Shown: positions 1 to 12,637, counted from the stretch's first letter. The stretch: DNA of 64,000 bases from Closterium sp. NIES-65 (GCA_948144175.1 CANXME010000562.1:26887-90886), one strand, 5' to 3'. Notes: generated by a model from the letters alone, not told the origin. Numbers and translations are program-made.

Positions 1-1
1 C

Positions 2-2457
2 TACGACGCACCCGAGACGGCAGATTTTTGGAACAACGTCCAGGTATGTTGCGGGTTGTTGGTTGGGCCATCGCCATGTGTTTCATTTTCGCTCACCTCA
101 CACTTGTTATTTCCCGGCACCACCATTTGTCGACCCACTGTTTCGCCAAACAGGATAAGCTTGGACCGGATGATGTTGTTGCAACCATCATTCTCGCCTC
201 AGACGAAACGATGATGGACTCAAGAGGGAAGACTAAAGGACATCCCATCTACATGTCGCTGGCCAACATCGCACGTGAGGACCGTTGGAAACCACACGGT
301 CATGCGATGATTGCATTGCTGCCGGAGTTTCCTCCCGAGTACACATCACTTGACCGTCTACAAGTATTCCATAAGGTTCTTGGAAAGGCTTTACAGCCCC
401 TCAAGGCCGCCAGTCATGTGTAAGTTTGTGTTCATAGGTATTGTTAGCCCAACAACATTTGTGAGTGAATGGATTTTGCTACAATATTTACTAACCTTTT
501 TGCTTTCCTTTTGCACGTGTTCTAAACAGGGGCGCTAGAGTGGAAGACGCATCGGGCCATTCATTCACCGCATACCCTGCGCTGTATGCTTACATCGCAG
601 ACTACCCAGAGACGTGTAAGATAACTTGTACGAAGTCGGGGGCTACAACTTACCCCTGCTCACTATGCACCGTCCATAAGAATGACCTGGCTGAATACCA
701 GACACACTTCAAATGGCGCACCGTCCAGCAGCAACAGGACATTTGCACAGCTCTAAAGGCACCAAGACGACGTGGGGAGGCAGCAGTGGAAGACCTTTCA
801 ACCCATCCTGTCGAGGTCAGTTGTTCATGGTGTCTAAGTTGGTTTTATCATATGTTTCACCTTTCCTTACCCCCGCTTCCATTCATTTGGCGTCGCTTGT
901 CTATGCAGAGCGCACTCTGGGGATGGAGGTTTGAGTCGGAGCAATGGGGGAACCCATACCTAGCAGTCATGCCGGATCTCATGCACCAAGCGGACTTGGG
1001 CATTCTCGATCATATCCTCACAGCCTTGCGTGAGATCATACCCGAATCAACACGTGAAGCAATCGATAGGTATGTACTATTGCAATGATGGCATCGTTGG
1101 CTCATGTGTAACCCTCCACATCTAAACACCTACTCACTACTTTGTTGTTCTGTCCATGTTTCAGGCGGCTCAAATACCTCAAACATATTTGTAGGTGGGA
1201 TTCATTACGGCTGCCGTCTGGGCAATACTTCAAGCTAGGTGCTTCCTACCAAGCGTATGAGCATCGTTCAGTGATGCAACTTCTGCCATTTCTCGTCTCC
1301 TCGCACATCGCGCAACCGCAAACGGGCGCTATCATATCGTACCTTCGCTGGTACACGGAGTGCGCAAAGGCAACAACATACGACGACAACACCCTGAAAG
1401 AGTTGCAGGAGCTAGCCGTGAGGTAAGAAAACCTACTTGTTTGCATCAAACGTTGCTGAACTCGGTTCTCTAACGTGTGTTTGTGCTTTCCTTTGTCTGC
1501 AGGATGATCGATCAACTAACAACCGCGTTTAAGCAAACTTCAAATTGGAGATTCATCAAGATGCACCTGATAAGCCATTACGTCGAAGCCATCCGTCGTG
1601 CGGGCCCACCCATACACTACGATGCCAACATTTCCGAGTTCTTCCACAAGGACCACATAAAACGGCCTTATCGTGCGTCCAACAAACGTGATGTATCAGG
1701 GCAACTTGTGCGCGCAGAGGAGACCAAACTTGCAGTGGATTCTCTTGGTGCGTCGGAAGTGACAGAGACGCATTACAACACCGCTATGCGCGAGGTGAGT
1801 CAAGGCAATTTGATGCAAATCTCAACAATTGCTTGTGCCATCACTAACGCCTATCGTTTCAATGTGCAGGCAATGGCCACTGGCAGGCGCATCATGGGAC
1901 GATCGGCATGGCCTTTGACTGTCTTGGGAGGCCGTCGTGAGGCACCGTTCGTAAGTTTCCCAATTCCCTCGAGGGTGCGTGACGAGAGATACGTCACTGC
2001 ATTGGGTGACGACCTCCGACACCTAAGGCAAGCCCTTAACCGATTCTCAGAGGCCACAAAGAACGCAACTACCATTCATGTGCACAATGAGTTGGCCATG
2101 CCTCCTGCTACGCACCCATCGTTTAGACCCATTCCACATCGGTTACGTGCCGTGCCTGTGTTTCACGGACGTGGATGGTTTTCCGACGTAGCCATTCATG
2201 GCTCCGGTGAGTGGTACGCGAAGGTGCTCCTCCTGTTTCACATTGGGCATGGGAGGGATCGTTGCGACTATGCGTTTATCAAGTACTACGACGCACTTCC
2301 AGAGCCAGACGAGAAGACCCACTGCAAGCAGCTCAAGTGGGCTGCAATGAATCAGAGATATCGGGTGGTAGAGACGACGAGTATACTGCGTGCCGTCCAC
2401 CTTGTGCAGCCCCAAGCTAGTGAACCTTTGTGGTTGTTGAACCATTTTATATTTTGA
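2..2457 (+). CDS. Plavaka-type DNA transposase (5'-truncated by window edge)
   Basis: Cut-and-paste transposase of the Plavaka/KDZ group, related to CACTA elements. Exons by GT-AG and frame: <2-43, 154-419, 530-815, 909-1069, 1165-1422, 1503-2457. A possible 75 bp intron at 1795-1869 keeps frame either way. Family landmarks appear in the right order: ETADFWNNVQ, SDETMMD with a candidate first catalytic Asp, then GHPIYMSLANIARE, YPALYAYIADYPE, a CSLC zinc-binding pair, VMPDLMHQADLGILDH with a candidate second Asp, then KMHLISHYVEAIRRAG and SEFFHKDHIKRPYRASNKRD. The stop is TGA at 2455-2457. The N-terminal part lies left of the window. All five introns are short (75-110 bp range), unlike the repeat-filled introns further right. 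No internal stop is seen in the spliced frame, so it may be a recent or active copy. The family assignment is from recognised motifs, not a search. Confidence 0.82.
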
Positions 2458-2962
2458 AGCGTCATGTCATGTAGTTGTACATATTTGATCAAGCATATAC
2501 AAGACATGCTCCCATAGTTTGCACCACACATCATGAATAATCATGTTATAGTTTTGTTGAGCTATTCCCCATATTTAAAACATCCATAGTGTAGTGCAGA
2601 TCACAAACAATGCGCCACTTTTGTGAGTTCTATAATGCGCCACATGGCGGGACCCCTCGAACCGGTCGCTGTGACCACAAAATAGATTCTCTTTGCAGCT
2701 CGGGGTGCATTTGTGCAGAACGTTCGATGGTGCGCGGGCCGAGGGATTCGCCAGAATTCGAATCGTGGTTCGCGGTACAGCCTGCGACTCGCACTAGTCT
2801 GCGATTCGCACGATTCTCCAACGCATTGCTTCATGGTTTGAACAACCAATGAAATCAGTTCGTTAGGTGTGTTGAATCGGCATATATGACTGCTTGTGCG
2901 ACGGATCAATCGTCGCACACAGTTTTCCAACCAATCCCCCCAATCGTTCCCGCACGCTCAGC
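2458..2962. other. Spacer between the two transposon genes
   Basis: It holds the 3' flank of the transposase and the likely promoter of the second gene. I see no coding block, RNA gene or strong repeat here. Confidence 0.4.
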
Positions 2963-5115
2963 ATGGCCAATCAGCTCGCTGCCACCGGTGCCCCCCTAAC
3001 CCAGGCCCGCGTCAATCAGGCTCAAGTTCCCGGTCGTCCTCAACGCCAACTCACGACTTCAGTTCGCCTGGCTGGTCACGACACTAGTGGTTACAAGCCA
3101 CCAACGAAGAAGACTGGGGGGTCCAGCACTCGCTAGGGTGCTGGTAACAAAGAAATTCCTCGCAACCCTGAGCTGCAAGAAATGTCTCGTGAAGATCTTG
3201 CTGCACTGAGGGACAGGCTGAACGCGGAGTTGCAGCGACAAGAAGCCAGCACTGCACACCAGTCACTTCCCGACCCAAACATTGCAGAAACAGCCGCGGA
3301 GGAGGAGTCTAACAAAAATCCCGCAACAGCAGATGTTGCCGCCAATACGTCTCAGCCTGACGCCGATCCGGAGGATAACCAACTCAACGCTCTAATCGAC
3401 AAGGGCGAAGGTCTTGGCGAGGGTGAGGAGCAGGACGAGGGTGAGGGACATCCAGACGAGTGCGAGTTAGCCGAAACTCCCGTTGTACTGCCTCAGGACG
3501 ATCCGGCCGAGGATGACCGTCCTGAGAGCCGAAGGCGCAGCGCCGATGTCGCTGGCCTCATGGGCGCTGACCCAGCGGCTCACGCGTCAGCACGTGGGAA
3601 AAAGCCGAAGCAACCAGGTTAGTAACTTCTGTCCGGTTTCTGTATTTTTGCAAATTGACGTTTGTGCCACATAGTTTCGTCCAGGCAACCTACTAACCTA
3701 CTTTTTTATGTTCTTCCATTTTGTTTTTTACCTTGCAGCTCGACCGATTCCGGTTAATGAGCAGGTGGCACAGAACCGCGACATGGAGCGGACGATTGCG
3801 CAACAGGCCGACACACTCGCGGCCCTCCGTCAGCAGCTGGAAGAACAGGAACAGGAGGCTGCACGAATGCGAGCAGTCGTTGCTGCCCACCAGCCGCCTG
3901 CCCCAGCAACGGGAGGTAGCCCCGGCCCATCATCTTCCAACAGCCGGAGTACCGGAGCTGGCGCTGGTTTGCTGCACGCAACTGCGCAGCGCAGCAGCCC
4001 GCCCTCGACCACCAACGCGCCTGGGCCATCGACGGCTCCAGACGTGCAGGAGGGTGCGGCAATCCCCCCTGTGCTTCTGGACCTATCATTTTTCAAGGTT
4101 AGTGTGCTGGGTTTTTAAAGTTCGTACTGTTGACTTTGTATCTCTCGTTGACTGACTGACTCGTTTTTAATTCTAACAAATGCCTATTCTTCGTTGTCGT
4201 CGTTATGTGCAGCAAAAGTGCAACGACGCGGTCAACTGCTTCATAGCGGGAGCTCCAGCGAGAGAGCAGTCATTTTACCCCTCCCTGGCACAGCTTAGGC
4301 GCAAAGTGCAGGAGCTGTACGAGGACGTCGGGGTGCCACTTGACATGTTCATCCGGGTGATGGCGGAGAATCCCGAGCGCGAGCGCATCATGCTGCAGAA
4401 GATGTCGGAGCGCCGTTGCAACATCTACGCGGTGGTTAAGCCTTACGCGCATGGCCCTGGTGGCTATATCACCGAGAACAAAGTCGCGATGCTTGCGAGC
4501 GAGAACATTGCGCCATCGCGTCGCCGCACGCCTGCAGAGTGGCACGCCCACTTTCGGGATGGTGAGTTTTTTTTTTTTTTGTAGCGCTTACTAGCAACAA
4601 CACCCCTACAGTCTAAAACTCCCGTCCCGTTTAGTCCTGGCAGCTCTGTATGGTTCGAATTGGCACTGTGACGGATCTGGCCGCCCTTTTGCCAGCCGAC
4701 CGTTCGAGCTCGCCATCTGCAAAGGACTTGGCGGCAAGCGCTGCAACCGCTTCAACGTCAAGATCCCTGCTGTGGCAACAATTTGCCATGTGGTAAGTCG
4801 TTTTTCTTTTCCTGTTGGTCATTATTTTTTCAATACATATTAGATATGCACTCATGCCTTTGTGGTTTCCTGCAGGTGGAGTGGCCTATGGCAAACCACA
4901 ATGGTCGTGCAAACCCCTCCCTGGATGCCTCTGATGAGAATAACAGGGCCGCCGTGGCTGCAAAGGTTCTTGTTGTCATCTCTTGGATCAAGGCCCGGCT
5001 CGAAGCACGCGAAGCTGTTTACTCTGATGAAGCTCCTGCAGGTTTTGTTATGGGCAGTGGAGCTGTGAAAATCCTCATCGAAGGATTTGAGTTTGCATTT
5101 GAAGGACTTGTGTAG
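2963..5115 (+). pseudogene. Second transposon-associated gene, unknown function, in-frame TAG
   Basis: I do not recognise this family. Exons joined by GT-AG and frame are 2963-3617, 3739-4097, 4213-4561, 4635-4792 and 4876-5115, giving about 586 codons plus stop. The start is ATG at 2963 (MANQLAATGAPL). The first part is low in complexity and acidic. The middle, around 3780-3890, is a predicted coiled coil rich in Gln, Glu and Leu (TLAALRQQLEEQEQE). The C-terminal third is globular, with a WHCDGSGRPF stretch. One TAG at 3134-3136 interrupts the first exon while the same frame stays open on both sides, so this copy is either disrupted or initiates downstream (for example Met at 3182). It lies 0.5 kb after the Plavaka transposase on the same strand with the same short-intron style, so it is probably an accessory gene of that element. 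Confidence 0.6.
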
Positions 5116-5654
5116 GGCTACCGCAAGGTTGCTCTGTAGGATAGGTAGCGTTCTGACTCTATGTGTGCCTTCTAATGTAACTGTTTTATGAGAAATATAA
5201 CGATTAATTCGGGTACTGTTTACTGGATGGGTGGTAAATGAATAGGTATGCGAATAAATTCTGTCTCCTTACATAAGGATAATCAACCTGTCCATGACAG
5301 TATAGTTTGGGCCAATGTAACACCATTTATGACAGACTTGAATAATGGCACGGCAATTAATAGGGATTTTTGTGCCTCCAATAAGCAGGCAATTATTGCA
5401 CGCCTTTAACAATCGATAAACTGTGGGCCAGTTTCTAGACATTTGCATGCCATATACAGCCATGAACAAGCATTGAGGTGTACCTGAATATTGGCGTAAA
5501 CAGCCATTCCGCGCGATACACAGGCGGGGAATTTACGGACCCTAAATGCCTACGAACCTGCCTGTATACAGCCCGCCAGTTTCGGGCCATAAACCTGCCA
5601 TACAGAGGGCGATTATGGCTTTAAATTGCCATTCTTAAGGTCGAATTTTTTGAG
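5116..5654. other. Transposon 3' flank with short subterminal-like repeats
   Basis: No gene is seen. Between about 5480 and 5640, short related words around CCTGCC, ATACAG and CCATAAAC recur in both orientations, as in subterminal regions of CACTA-like elements. Homology to the duplicated promoter at 16068 starts near 5655, so the transposon probably ends just before that. The left terminus is outside the window, so the terminal inverted repeat cannot be verified. Confidence 0.35.
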
Positions 5655-7185
5655 ATGTTGCTGAGTTAGTTGCCTGCTCGCAAGTACTGTAACGATCAGC
5701 AACTCACCAACCCTTCCGCAAGACTTAAAAACTTATAATATGTGTTCAGGTGCCAACTCTGACGATGTGCTTTCATTGTGACGGACAAGAATGCCTCGCC
5801 GTGACGTTAGGTGTTGGTGTTCAAGCTTCAATAATCGTGGGATAACGGTGCTGGCACATGAATGTGCCGCAGAAAACAATTGCTCGATTGCTAGCGCAAC
5901 TATTTTGGCTTCACGCGATATGTTTGCCAGCAATGGTTTCGGTAAAGGTTGACAACAGACCGTCCGAATCCTCTGACAACAAACTATCCGTGAAAAGCTC
6001 TCAGCAATCAGCCTCACCGCAACAAAGGGCGCGTGTGGTCTTACAAATTTGTGAAAGTCTATGTTTTTGAGTCGAATGTACCATTTGAACAAAACTCGAC
6101 TTTCTTTCCAGCGAAGTTCGAATCTTGGGTCTCCAACACAGACGAGTCACAATCACACACCCAAGGTCGAACACAGAGATTCGACCTTTTAGGGATGGCG
6201 GCGAGCCGCCCGTAGGGGAGTAGGTTACCTGGTACAGCGCGACACGTTAACGCAATGCGCAACGAAGCTCAACGACATTCGCAAAGTGGTCACGATTTTC
6301 GGGTGGCCTTCGTACGTGCTGAAAACAACACACACTCGCCTCACGTGCACCCGCACGTTCACTCGTGTGATTCGAGTTGAGTTCACATTTGACATTCGAA
6401 CTTATGTGCCCCAAAATTCTCATGCCTTCGCCAAAGCTTCCTGACGACATTAGCGTCGGTGGTAACCACACAAAGGTCGACCTTTTTTCCGAACTTGAAA
6501 AAAGATCACACGCACCCTAATACAGTACCACAAGCCCAATCCCAGATTACCTCATCCCACCAGTCAGCTTGCCTCACCACCACGCTCGTCGCATGCACAC
6601 CGCCCAAGCCTCGCAAACCGACTTCGTGAAGTTGCACTCGCACAGTGTTACCAGCAGAGAGATTCTGATCTGAAGTGGTGGAACTTTGCTAGGCGACACG
6701 CAAGCTTCGTGTGGTCCACACACATATCCCCCTAGCTTCTCATCCAATCAGATTGCACGCCACGTCACAGAGACCTGATTACCACAATTTTTTAAACATC
6801 GTGATTTCGTGGCGGTCGCAACCTTCATCGCACAACCGCTCCAAACAAGCAAAACCACTCTGGTGCAACCACACCGACACCACACACAAAACACCATCAG
6901 GTGGTAACCAGGGCCCTCGCCATTGGCTGAGCCCTGATTGCGCTGTGGGGAAAACGAGATCCCCGAGCGTCGGAAGCCTGGGAAAAACGCGGTTCGTACT
7001 CAAAAATGGCATCCAGTCAGAACGCTCCTAGGCACATCCGTAATTCCATCCAACCAGTTCCCCCCACACGCAATTTTCATTCATATTTCATAAGAACTTC
7101 AGCAATCAGCAGAAGCAGAAGCTCGTTTCCAGTTTCCCTTATTTCAGCTCTCAAACAGCTTCCCTTCCCAGCCCAGACATCCATC
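5655..7185 (+). promoter_or_regulatory. Upstream region of LHCB copy 1
   Basis: This is non-coding DNA before the LHCB start. It matches 16068-16690 in the same orientation over several conserved blocks, including the CTCAGCAATCAGCCTCACCG block and a CACGTCAC box (6761-6768) followed by an ACCTGATTACCAC block. CCAAT occurs at 6744-6748. The ACGT-core box is a plausible bZIP-type site, which is inference. The copy is interrupted by the MITE at 6027-6517. Confidence 0.55.
6027..6517. mobile_element. PIF/Harbinger-like MITE (491 bp)
   Basis: The ends are inverted repeats: GGGCGCGTGTGGTCTT at the left and the complement of GGGTGCGTGTGATCTT at the right (14 of 16 match). The flanks are AAA (6024-6026) and TAA (6518-6520). 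The paralogous promoter at about 16400 has a single TAA at this point and lacks the 491 bp, so it is the empty site. A 3 bp TAA target and GGG-type ends fit Tourist/Harbinger MITEs. No transposase is encoded. Confidence 0.72.
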
Positions 7186-7977
7186 ATGGCTGCCCTCGCC
7201 AACGCCGCCGTGCTCCCCTCCACCTTCGTCGGCCAGAGCGCTGAGCTCGCCGCCAAGGTCAACAATGTCGAGGCTCGCGTCACCATGAGGAAGACCGCTA
7301 AGGCCTCCTCCAGCAGCGCCTTTTACGGCCCCGACCGCAACCTGTTCCTGGGCCCCTTCAGCTCCCCCCCGTCGTACCTCACCGGCGAGTACCCCGGTGA
7401 CTACGGCTGGGACACCGCTGGTCTGTCCGCTGACCCCGAGACCTTCGCCAAGAACCGGGAGCTTGAGGTAAGCCTACCGGAATTGTCTCGAACAGCACAA
7501 ATGAGGCACATTTCGCATGCAAGAACTTGAACCAATCCTTTTAAATGTCTCAAAACAAAATCTTGCATTTTTTTCGATATTCTCTCACCGTCGATGCGTT
7601 ACAACGCTCACTGTTTCAAGGTTCTGACGGAATCAACCATTCTCTCCCCTGTTTCCTCGAATCTTCAGGTCATCCACGCTCGGTGGGCTCTCCTCGGTGC
7701 CCTGGGCTGCCTCACCCCCCGAGCTGCTCGCTGGCAACGGCGTGAACTTCGGCGAGGCCGTGTGGTTCAAGGCCGGCGCTCAGATCTTCTCGGAGGGTGG
7801 CCTTGACTACCTGGGCAACCCCAGCCTCATCCACGCGCAGTCCATCCTGGCCATCTGGGCCACCCAGGTCATCCTGATGGGTGCCGTTGAGAGCTACCGC
7901 GTGGGTGGCCTCGAGGGCTTCCAAGAGGTTGAGGACCCCCTGTACCCCGGCGGTGCCTTCGACCCCCTTGGTCTGGC

Positions 7978-7982
7978 CGACG
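7978..7982. repeat. Copia target-site duplication, left
   Basis: CGACG immediately before the left LTR, repeated at 15500-15504 after the right LTR. Removing the element and one copy restores the LHCB reading [11 protein letters not shown] found in the intact paralogue. Confidence 0.95.
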
Positions 7983-8119
7983 TGAGAAACTGAATGAACA
8001 GGAATGAGTGAACTATGAATGAAGGCAGTACAAATATGAAACCCTAACTGGGTTGTACCCCCTATGGGATACCCCACTACAGCCTACACAATAGTATAAG
8101 CTATAGATATGTTCTGACA
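7983..8119 (-). repeat. Copia 3' LTR
   Basis: 137 bp, identical to 15363-15499 at every position I compared. In element orientation it begins TGTCAGAAC and ends GTTTCTCA. It lies at the low-coordinate end because the element is on the minus strand. Confidence 0.95.
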
Positions 8120-8129
8120 CACCCCCATA
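8120..8129 (-). other. Copia polypurine tract
   Basis: It reads TATGGGGGTG in element orientation, immediately before the 3' LTR, where plus-strand priming is expected. A second purine-rich stretch lies near 8135-8150. Confidence 0.6.
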
Positions 8130-8335
8130 GGCAAAGTGGGGGAGAACAAGGGGTCACAAGACCAGTCAAGCAAAGCAAAGCAAAGCAAGCTCGGGGTGGA
8201 TCACAAAGTCACCACGCATTCCGAGCACAAGTTCAAAGGCCAGACGGCCAGCTCACATGCAAGATCATATATAGAGATATAGAAGAGTCAAGCAAGCAAG
8301 AGCAAGAGTATATATAGGCGAAGGTACAAGCAAGG

Positions 8336-11300
8336 TCAAGAGGAGAGCAAGTGAGGCAAGACAGGCACAAGACCCAACTGCGTGCAACAACGCTGATGAT
8401 CACAAGGCGCAAGTGCCTTGGTGAAGACATCAGCAGTATTGGCCTCAGAGGCCACGTACGCAAGTCGCAAATGTCCACGCTGCTGTAGCTCACGAGCAAG
8501 AAAGTAGCGGAGAGCAATGTGCTTCGTTCTGTGCTCCAGACGCTGCTCTCGACACAAGGCCAGCATGGCCTTGTTGTCTACGTACAGGACTGGAGGAGAA
8601 CGAGGCTGCTCTCCAAGGTCGGTCAGCAGGTAGGTGAGCCAGCGTAACTCCTGCGCAGCCATAGCCCCAGCGTAGATCTCAGCCTCACAACTGGAGCCGA
8701 GAACAGAAGACGAGCGGGTAGCCCGCCACGAGACAGAGCCGGAACCAAGGCTGAAGGTGTAACCCTGTGACGACCGCTGCGTAGCCTGGTCGTCAGCCCA
8801 AGAAGCGTCTGCGTGCCCAGTGAGGACCACTGGACTGCGCCCTCCAAGCACTAGCCCCATGCCCGACGTACTGCACAAGTAGCGCAACACCCTCTTCGCT
8901 GCAGCCATGTGCTCTGGTCGGTGTCTCCCAGGAGCAACAAAGCGTGCGAGAATGCTAAGAGGGTATGCGAGGTCAGGTCGTGTGCAGGTCATCAGGTACA
9001 TGAGGCAGCCAACAAGCTCTGCAAACGGACCACTCGACTCTACGGACTCATCCGAAGGCAGAGCTGAGAGCGAGTGGCGAGTAGGCAGAGGAGTGGCCTG
9101 AGGCGAGGAGTACGTGAAGCCGAAGCGCTGAAGGACCTGCTGCACCATGTGTGACTGAGTCAGGGTAATGGTGCGGCGTGCTCTGTCCCGGGTGATCTGC
9201 AAGCCAAGGTAGCTACGCAGTTCACCCAGGTCAGTGCACGTGTGTCTCTTCTGCAGCTCGGACTTCACGTAGGCGAGTCCAGCAGTGTCAGCTGTGGCAA
9301 AGACCAAGTCGTCGACGTACACGAGGATGTAGAACGGTGGCAGAGAGGTGTCGGTGCGCAGAAACAGCGACGGGTCGGCAGTAGAAGGAGCAAACCCAAG
9401 TGCCGCGAGTGTAGTCCTCAGTGTGTCGTGCCACTCACGTGGCGCCTGGCGGAGACCGTAGACTGGACGCCGGAGACTCCACTGGGTACCAGGAGGGAAA
9501 GACCCAGTGAAGCCAGGTGGGCGACGCAGCCAGATCTCCTCGTGCAGGCTGCCCTGCAAGAAAGCTGTGCTGAAGTCGAGAGAGTGCAGCTCGTAGTCGC
9601 GGTGAGCAGCAACGTGCAGCAGAACCCGAAGAGTGGTCATCTTCGGGGTGGGGGAGAAGGTCTGAAAGTAGTCAACCCCCTGCCGCTGACTGAAGCCACG
9701 AGCCACGTAACGCGCCTTGAAGACAGGCGGAGAACCCGGCGGCCGCTTCACCCTGAAAATCCACATGCCACTGACGATGTTCGCCCCAGGAGGGGGAACA
9801 GCATCAACGTAGGTGCCTGTGGACTTCCAGGAAGCCATCTCTGCATCCATAGCTGCCTGCCACTGAGAGGAGTAGGGACCCTCTATCGCCTCCGCGTAAG
9901 AGCGCGGAGTCGGGATGTCTAGTGCATCCGGGTCTCCCTCAGGGGCTAGCTGTACAGACGCGAGACGAGGTGAAGCAGCGGCTAGACACTGGAACTCCTC
10001 CTGCCTGTCCTCAAGGACGTCAGTGCCAAGGGCACACTCACCCCCGACGGACGGAGGACAGGCGGACTCAGACTCAGTGACAAGACGAGCAGCGTAGTCT
10101 AGACGACAGCGCGCAGCAAAGTCGACAAGCTCAGTGACAAGGGCAGACGCAGCAGACGACTCGAAGGAAGGGTCAGTGACAGCAGTAGCAAGGAGACGCG
10201 TGACAGTAGGACTGGCAGCACGAAGAGAGTCCGACTCCGGGTCGGCAAGAGCAGGAAGAGAGGAAGCAGGAGGAGAAGGCAAAGGGGCACGTAGAGGAGC
10301 AGTGGACGGACGCAGTGACATCCGGTGCGTGCCAGGGACAGGAGGAGGACGCTGACGCGACCCGCGACCACTAGCGCGCTCAGTACGAACAGGCGACGCA
10401 GGACGAGACGCAGGCTCACGACGCTCAGTAAGACCTCCAGTCGGACCAGCGTAGGGAGAAGGAGCAGGCAAAGGGGAGGCATGCTGTAGCTGTGGCTGTG
10501 GCCGGACAGGCTGCGGACCCTCTAAGGGAGGAGGAGGAGGTGCAAGACCAAGAACCTGCTGCAGGAGCGGAACGAAGTACGGTCGGGGCCGCGCGGCGAC
10601 GCCAGAAACAGCAGGAACAGCACCAGCAGGCCCGTCAGGAGCACCCACTCCAGCAGCACCTCCAGCAGAACCACCAGAAGCTCCAGAACCTCCAGCAGCA
10701 GCACCAGGAGTACTGTCAGACGGACCTCCAACCGCAGGCTCAGCGCCAACACCCTCAGCAGTACCAGCTCCAGAAGAGCTCTCAGACCCAGCAGCTCCAG
10801 CACCCACAGTACGAGCACCGCCAGGACGCGTGGCAGCAGTACCCTCTGCAGCCGAAGAACCACCAGCACCAGCAGCACGCCTCCAGCGCCGGGCAAACCA
10901 CTCACGCAGCTCCTGTGAGGAGAGTGGCTCCCGGCGAGACGAAGCACCCCCAGGCACAGCACCCCTAGGCTCAGCACCCCCAGGAACAGCACCCCCAGGC
11001 TCAACACCCCCAGGCTCAGCACCCCCAGGCTCAGCACCCCCAGGCGCAGCACCCCCAGGAACAGCACCCCCAGGCACAGCACCCCCAGGCTCGACACCTC
11101 CAGGCTCAGCACCCCCAGGCACAGCACCCCCAGGCTCAGCACCCCCAGACTCCGCACCCCCAGGCTCAGCTCCCGCAGCAGCACCAGAGTCACCAGTGAC
11201 CTCGACAGGCTCAACCGCGTCTACCTGGGACACACCTGAAGGGGCAGGACCCTGAGGGGGGAGGGGGACTACCGGGGGGGGACCTGGTACCAAGAAGAGC

Positions 11301-12637
11301 GGGGGTGGGGGGAGGGACGGAGTGCGGTAGGGGAAGAGGCGGTAGTAGGGTACCGACTCGTCGAACGTGACGTCCTGGGAGGACAGAACACGTCGAGAGG
11401 TGGGGTGGTAAAACTGCCACCCAGGGGCGTCGGGGGGGAACCCCAGGAAGACGCAGGGAGAAGCACGAGGGGACAGCTTGTCCGCAGACAGGTCGCGAAC
11501 AAACGCCCGAGATCCCCAGACCCGGAACGCCGACGCATCGCCAACCTTCCCCGTCCACAGCAGAGCTGGGGAGGTCTCCGGTCGAGAGACCCTGGGGTGG
11601 AGGTTGATCTGGTGCGCAACGTACCTGACCGCAAACGGCCACAGAAAATGGGGAGCAGCCGCATGCATCATGGACGTACGAGCGACGTCCATGACCATGC
11701 CAATGCGGCGCTCAGCAATCCCATTCTGCTGTGGTGAGTCCGGAAGCGTGAAGGTCTGACGGATGCCTCGCACACGACAGTAGGCACTCAGGAGGGCAGA
11801 GGAGAACTCTCCGCCTCTGTCCGAGTGCAGACGCAAAACAGGGAAGTCAGAGCCAAAGCTCCTCCGAAGCTGGAGACGAGCTGCGCGGATCCAGTCGATC
11901 AACACCTCAGTGACCTCACCCTTGCTGCGCAAGGGGAAGACTGTGGTGTAACGCGAGTAGTCGTCAACCACCAGCAGGAAGTAGCGCTCCTGACCCTGGC
12001 CACGGACGCGGGCTGGGCCCCACACGTCCATGTGAAGCGTCTGCAACGGGGCCTCTGTCGGAGGAAACTGGGAGGAGTGAGGGGCAGCACGCTGGCGCCC
12101 CTCGACACAGGGGACACAGGCAGGGCCAGGGCCCGGAGGGAGGGGAGGGAGGGACCGGGGAAGACCAGACACAAGGACTCGCGAGGCCATGCCTCTGAGC
12201 CGAAGCAGAGAGGGGTGGCCAAGGCGGTGGTGCCAGAGGAGGGTCTCGTGAGACAGACGACGACACGAACAGGGGGCAGACTCAGGACCAGACCTGGACG
12301 CTGCAGCAAACACCTGACCAGACAAAGGGACCCTACCAGACGCAGTACCTGGAGGAGAAGCAGTGGTCAGTGTGTACAGGCTCGACCCTGGCCGACGTGT
12401 AAACGTAGCCAGGTGGCGACCTGTATCCGCCTCCGTGCAGTGGGTCACCCGCTGACGAGCAGGGGTGAACTGGTGGACACCCGCATCCTGAAGGTCAGCA
12501 CCACTCACCAAGTTCGTCGAGAACGAGGGGAGGTAGAGACCAGTCAGGGTGCCAGAGGGGGGCCGCCGGACACGGGAGGACAGTGGAGAAGCGAGACAGG
12601 ACAGGCCCCCCAGAGGGGTCAGCCAGGGACACCGCAA
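8336..12637 (-). CDS. Copia Pol: integrase, reverse transcriptase, RNase H
   Basis: Replication and integration enzymes of the element. In order they are: a GAG-pre-integrase zinc module (WHHRLGHPS followed by CVPC), an integrase core with [13 protein letters not shown] and NGIAERRIG, and a spacer of degenerate [10 protein letters not shown] pentapeptides (about 10970-11170). Then comes a Copia-type reverse transcriptase with [28 protein letters not shown] and YVDDLVFA, and RNase H with [20 protein letters not shown] and LYVDNKAML. The stop is at 8336-8338. No stop interrupts the enzymatic domains, which fits a young element. The true N-terminus is part of the Gag-Pol polyprotein; the codons from 12637 to about 12560 are frame overlap. 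The order IN-RT-RH defines Copia rather than Gypsy. Confidence 0.93.
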   Translation of the reverse strand: MRCPWLTPLGGLSCLASPLSSRVRRPPSGTLTGLYLPSFSTNLVSGADLQDAGVHQFTPARQRVTHCTEADTGRHLATFTRRPGSSLYTLTTASPPGTASGRVPLSGQVFAAASRSGPESAPCSCRRLSHETLLWHHRLGHPSLLRLRGMASRVLVSGLPRSLPPLPPGPGPACVPCVEGRQRAAPHSSQFPPTEAPLQTLHMDVWGPARVRGQGQERYFLLVVDDYSRYTTVFPLRSKGEVTEVLIDWIRAARLQLRRSFGSDFPVLRLHSDRGGEFSSALLSAYCRVRGIRQTFTLPDSPQQNGIAERRIGMVMDVARTSMMHAAAPHFLWPFAVRYVAHQINLHPRVSRPETSPALLWTGKVGDASAFRVWGSRAFVRDLSADKLSPRASPCVFLGFPPDAPGWQFYHPTSRRVLSSQDVTFDESVPYYRLFPYRTPSLPPPPLFLVPGPPPVVPLPPQGPAPSGVSQVDAVEPVEVTGDSGAAAGAEPGGAESGGAEPGGAVPGGAEPGGVEPGGAVPGGAVPGGAAPGGAEPGGAEPGGVEPGGAVPGGAEPRGAVPGGASSRREPLSSQELREWFARRWRRAAGAGGSSAAEGTAATRPGGARTVGAGAAGSESSSGAGTAEGVGAEPAVGGPSDSTPGAAAGGSGASGGSAGGAAGVGAPDGPAGAVPAVSGVAARPRPYFVPLLQQVLGLAPPPPPLEGPQPVRPQPQLQHASPLPAPSPYAGPTGGLTERREPASRPASPVRTERASGRGSRQRPPPVPGTHRMSLRPSTAPLRAPLPSPPASSLPALADPESDSLRAASPTVTRLLATAVTDPSFESSAASALVTELVDFAARCRLDYAARLVTESESACPPSVGGECALGTDVLEDRQEEFQCLAAASPRLASVQLAPEGDPDALDIPTPRSYAEAIEGPYSSQWQAAMDAEMASWKSTGTYVDAVPPPGANIVSGMWIFRVKRPPGSPPVFKARYVARGFSQRQGVDYFQTFSPTPKMTTLRVLLHVAAHRDYELHSLDFSTAFLQGSLHEEIWLRRPPGFTGSFPPGTQWSLRRPVYGLRQAPREWHDTLRTTLAALGFAPSTADPSLFLRTDTSLPPFYILVYVDDLVFATADTAGLAYVKSELQKRHTCTDLGELRSYLGLQITRDRARRTITLTQSHMVQQVLQRFGFTYSSPQATPLPTRHSLSALPSDESVESSGPFAELVGCLMYLMTCTRPDLAYPLSILARFVAPGRHRPEHMAAAKRVLRYLCSTSGMGLVLGGRSPVVLTGHADASWADDQATQRSSQGYTFSLGSGSVSWRATRSSSVLGSSCEAEIYAGAMAAQELRWLTYLLTDLGEQPRSPPVLYVDNKAMLALCREQRLEHRTKHIALRYFLARELQQRGHLRLAYVASEANTADVFTKALAPCDHQRCCTQLGLVPVLPHLLSS

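Noticed and set aside
6110-6140. GTTCGAATC-like word as a possible tRNA T-loop
   Set aside because: No acceptor stem, D-loop or anticodon arm can be drawn around it; it is inside the MITE.
10522-11255. Repeat-rich frames on both strands in the Copia region
   Set aside because: They are shadows of the GGAEP pentapeptide stretch of the Pol frame.
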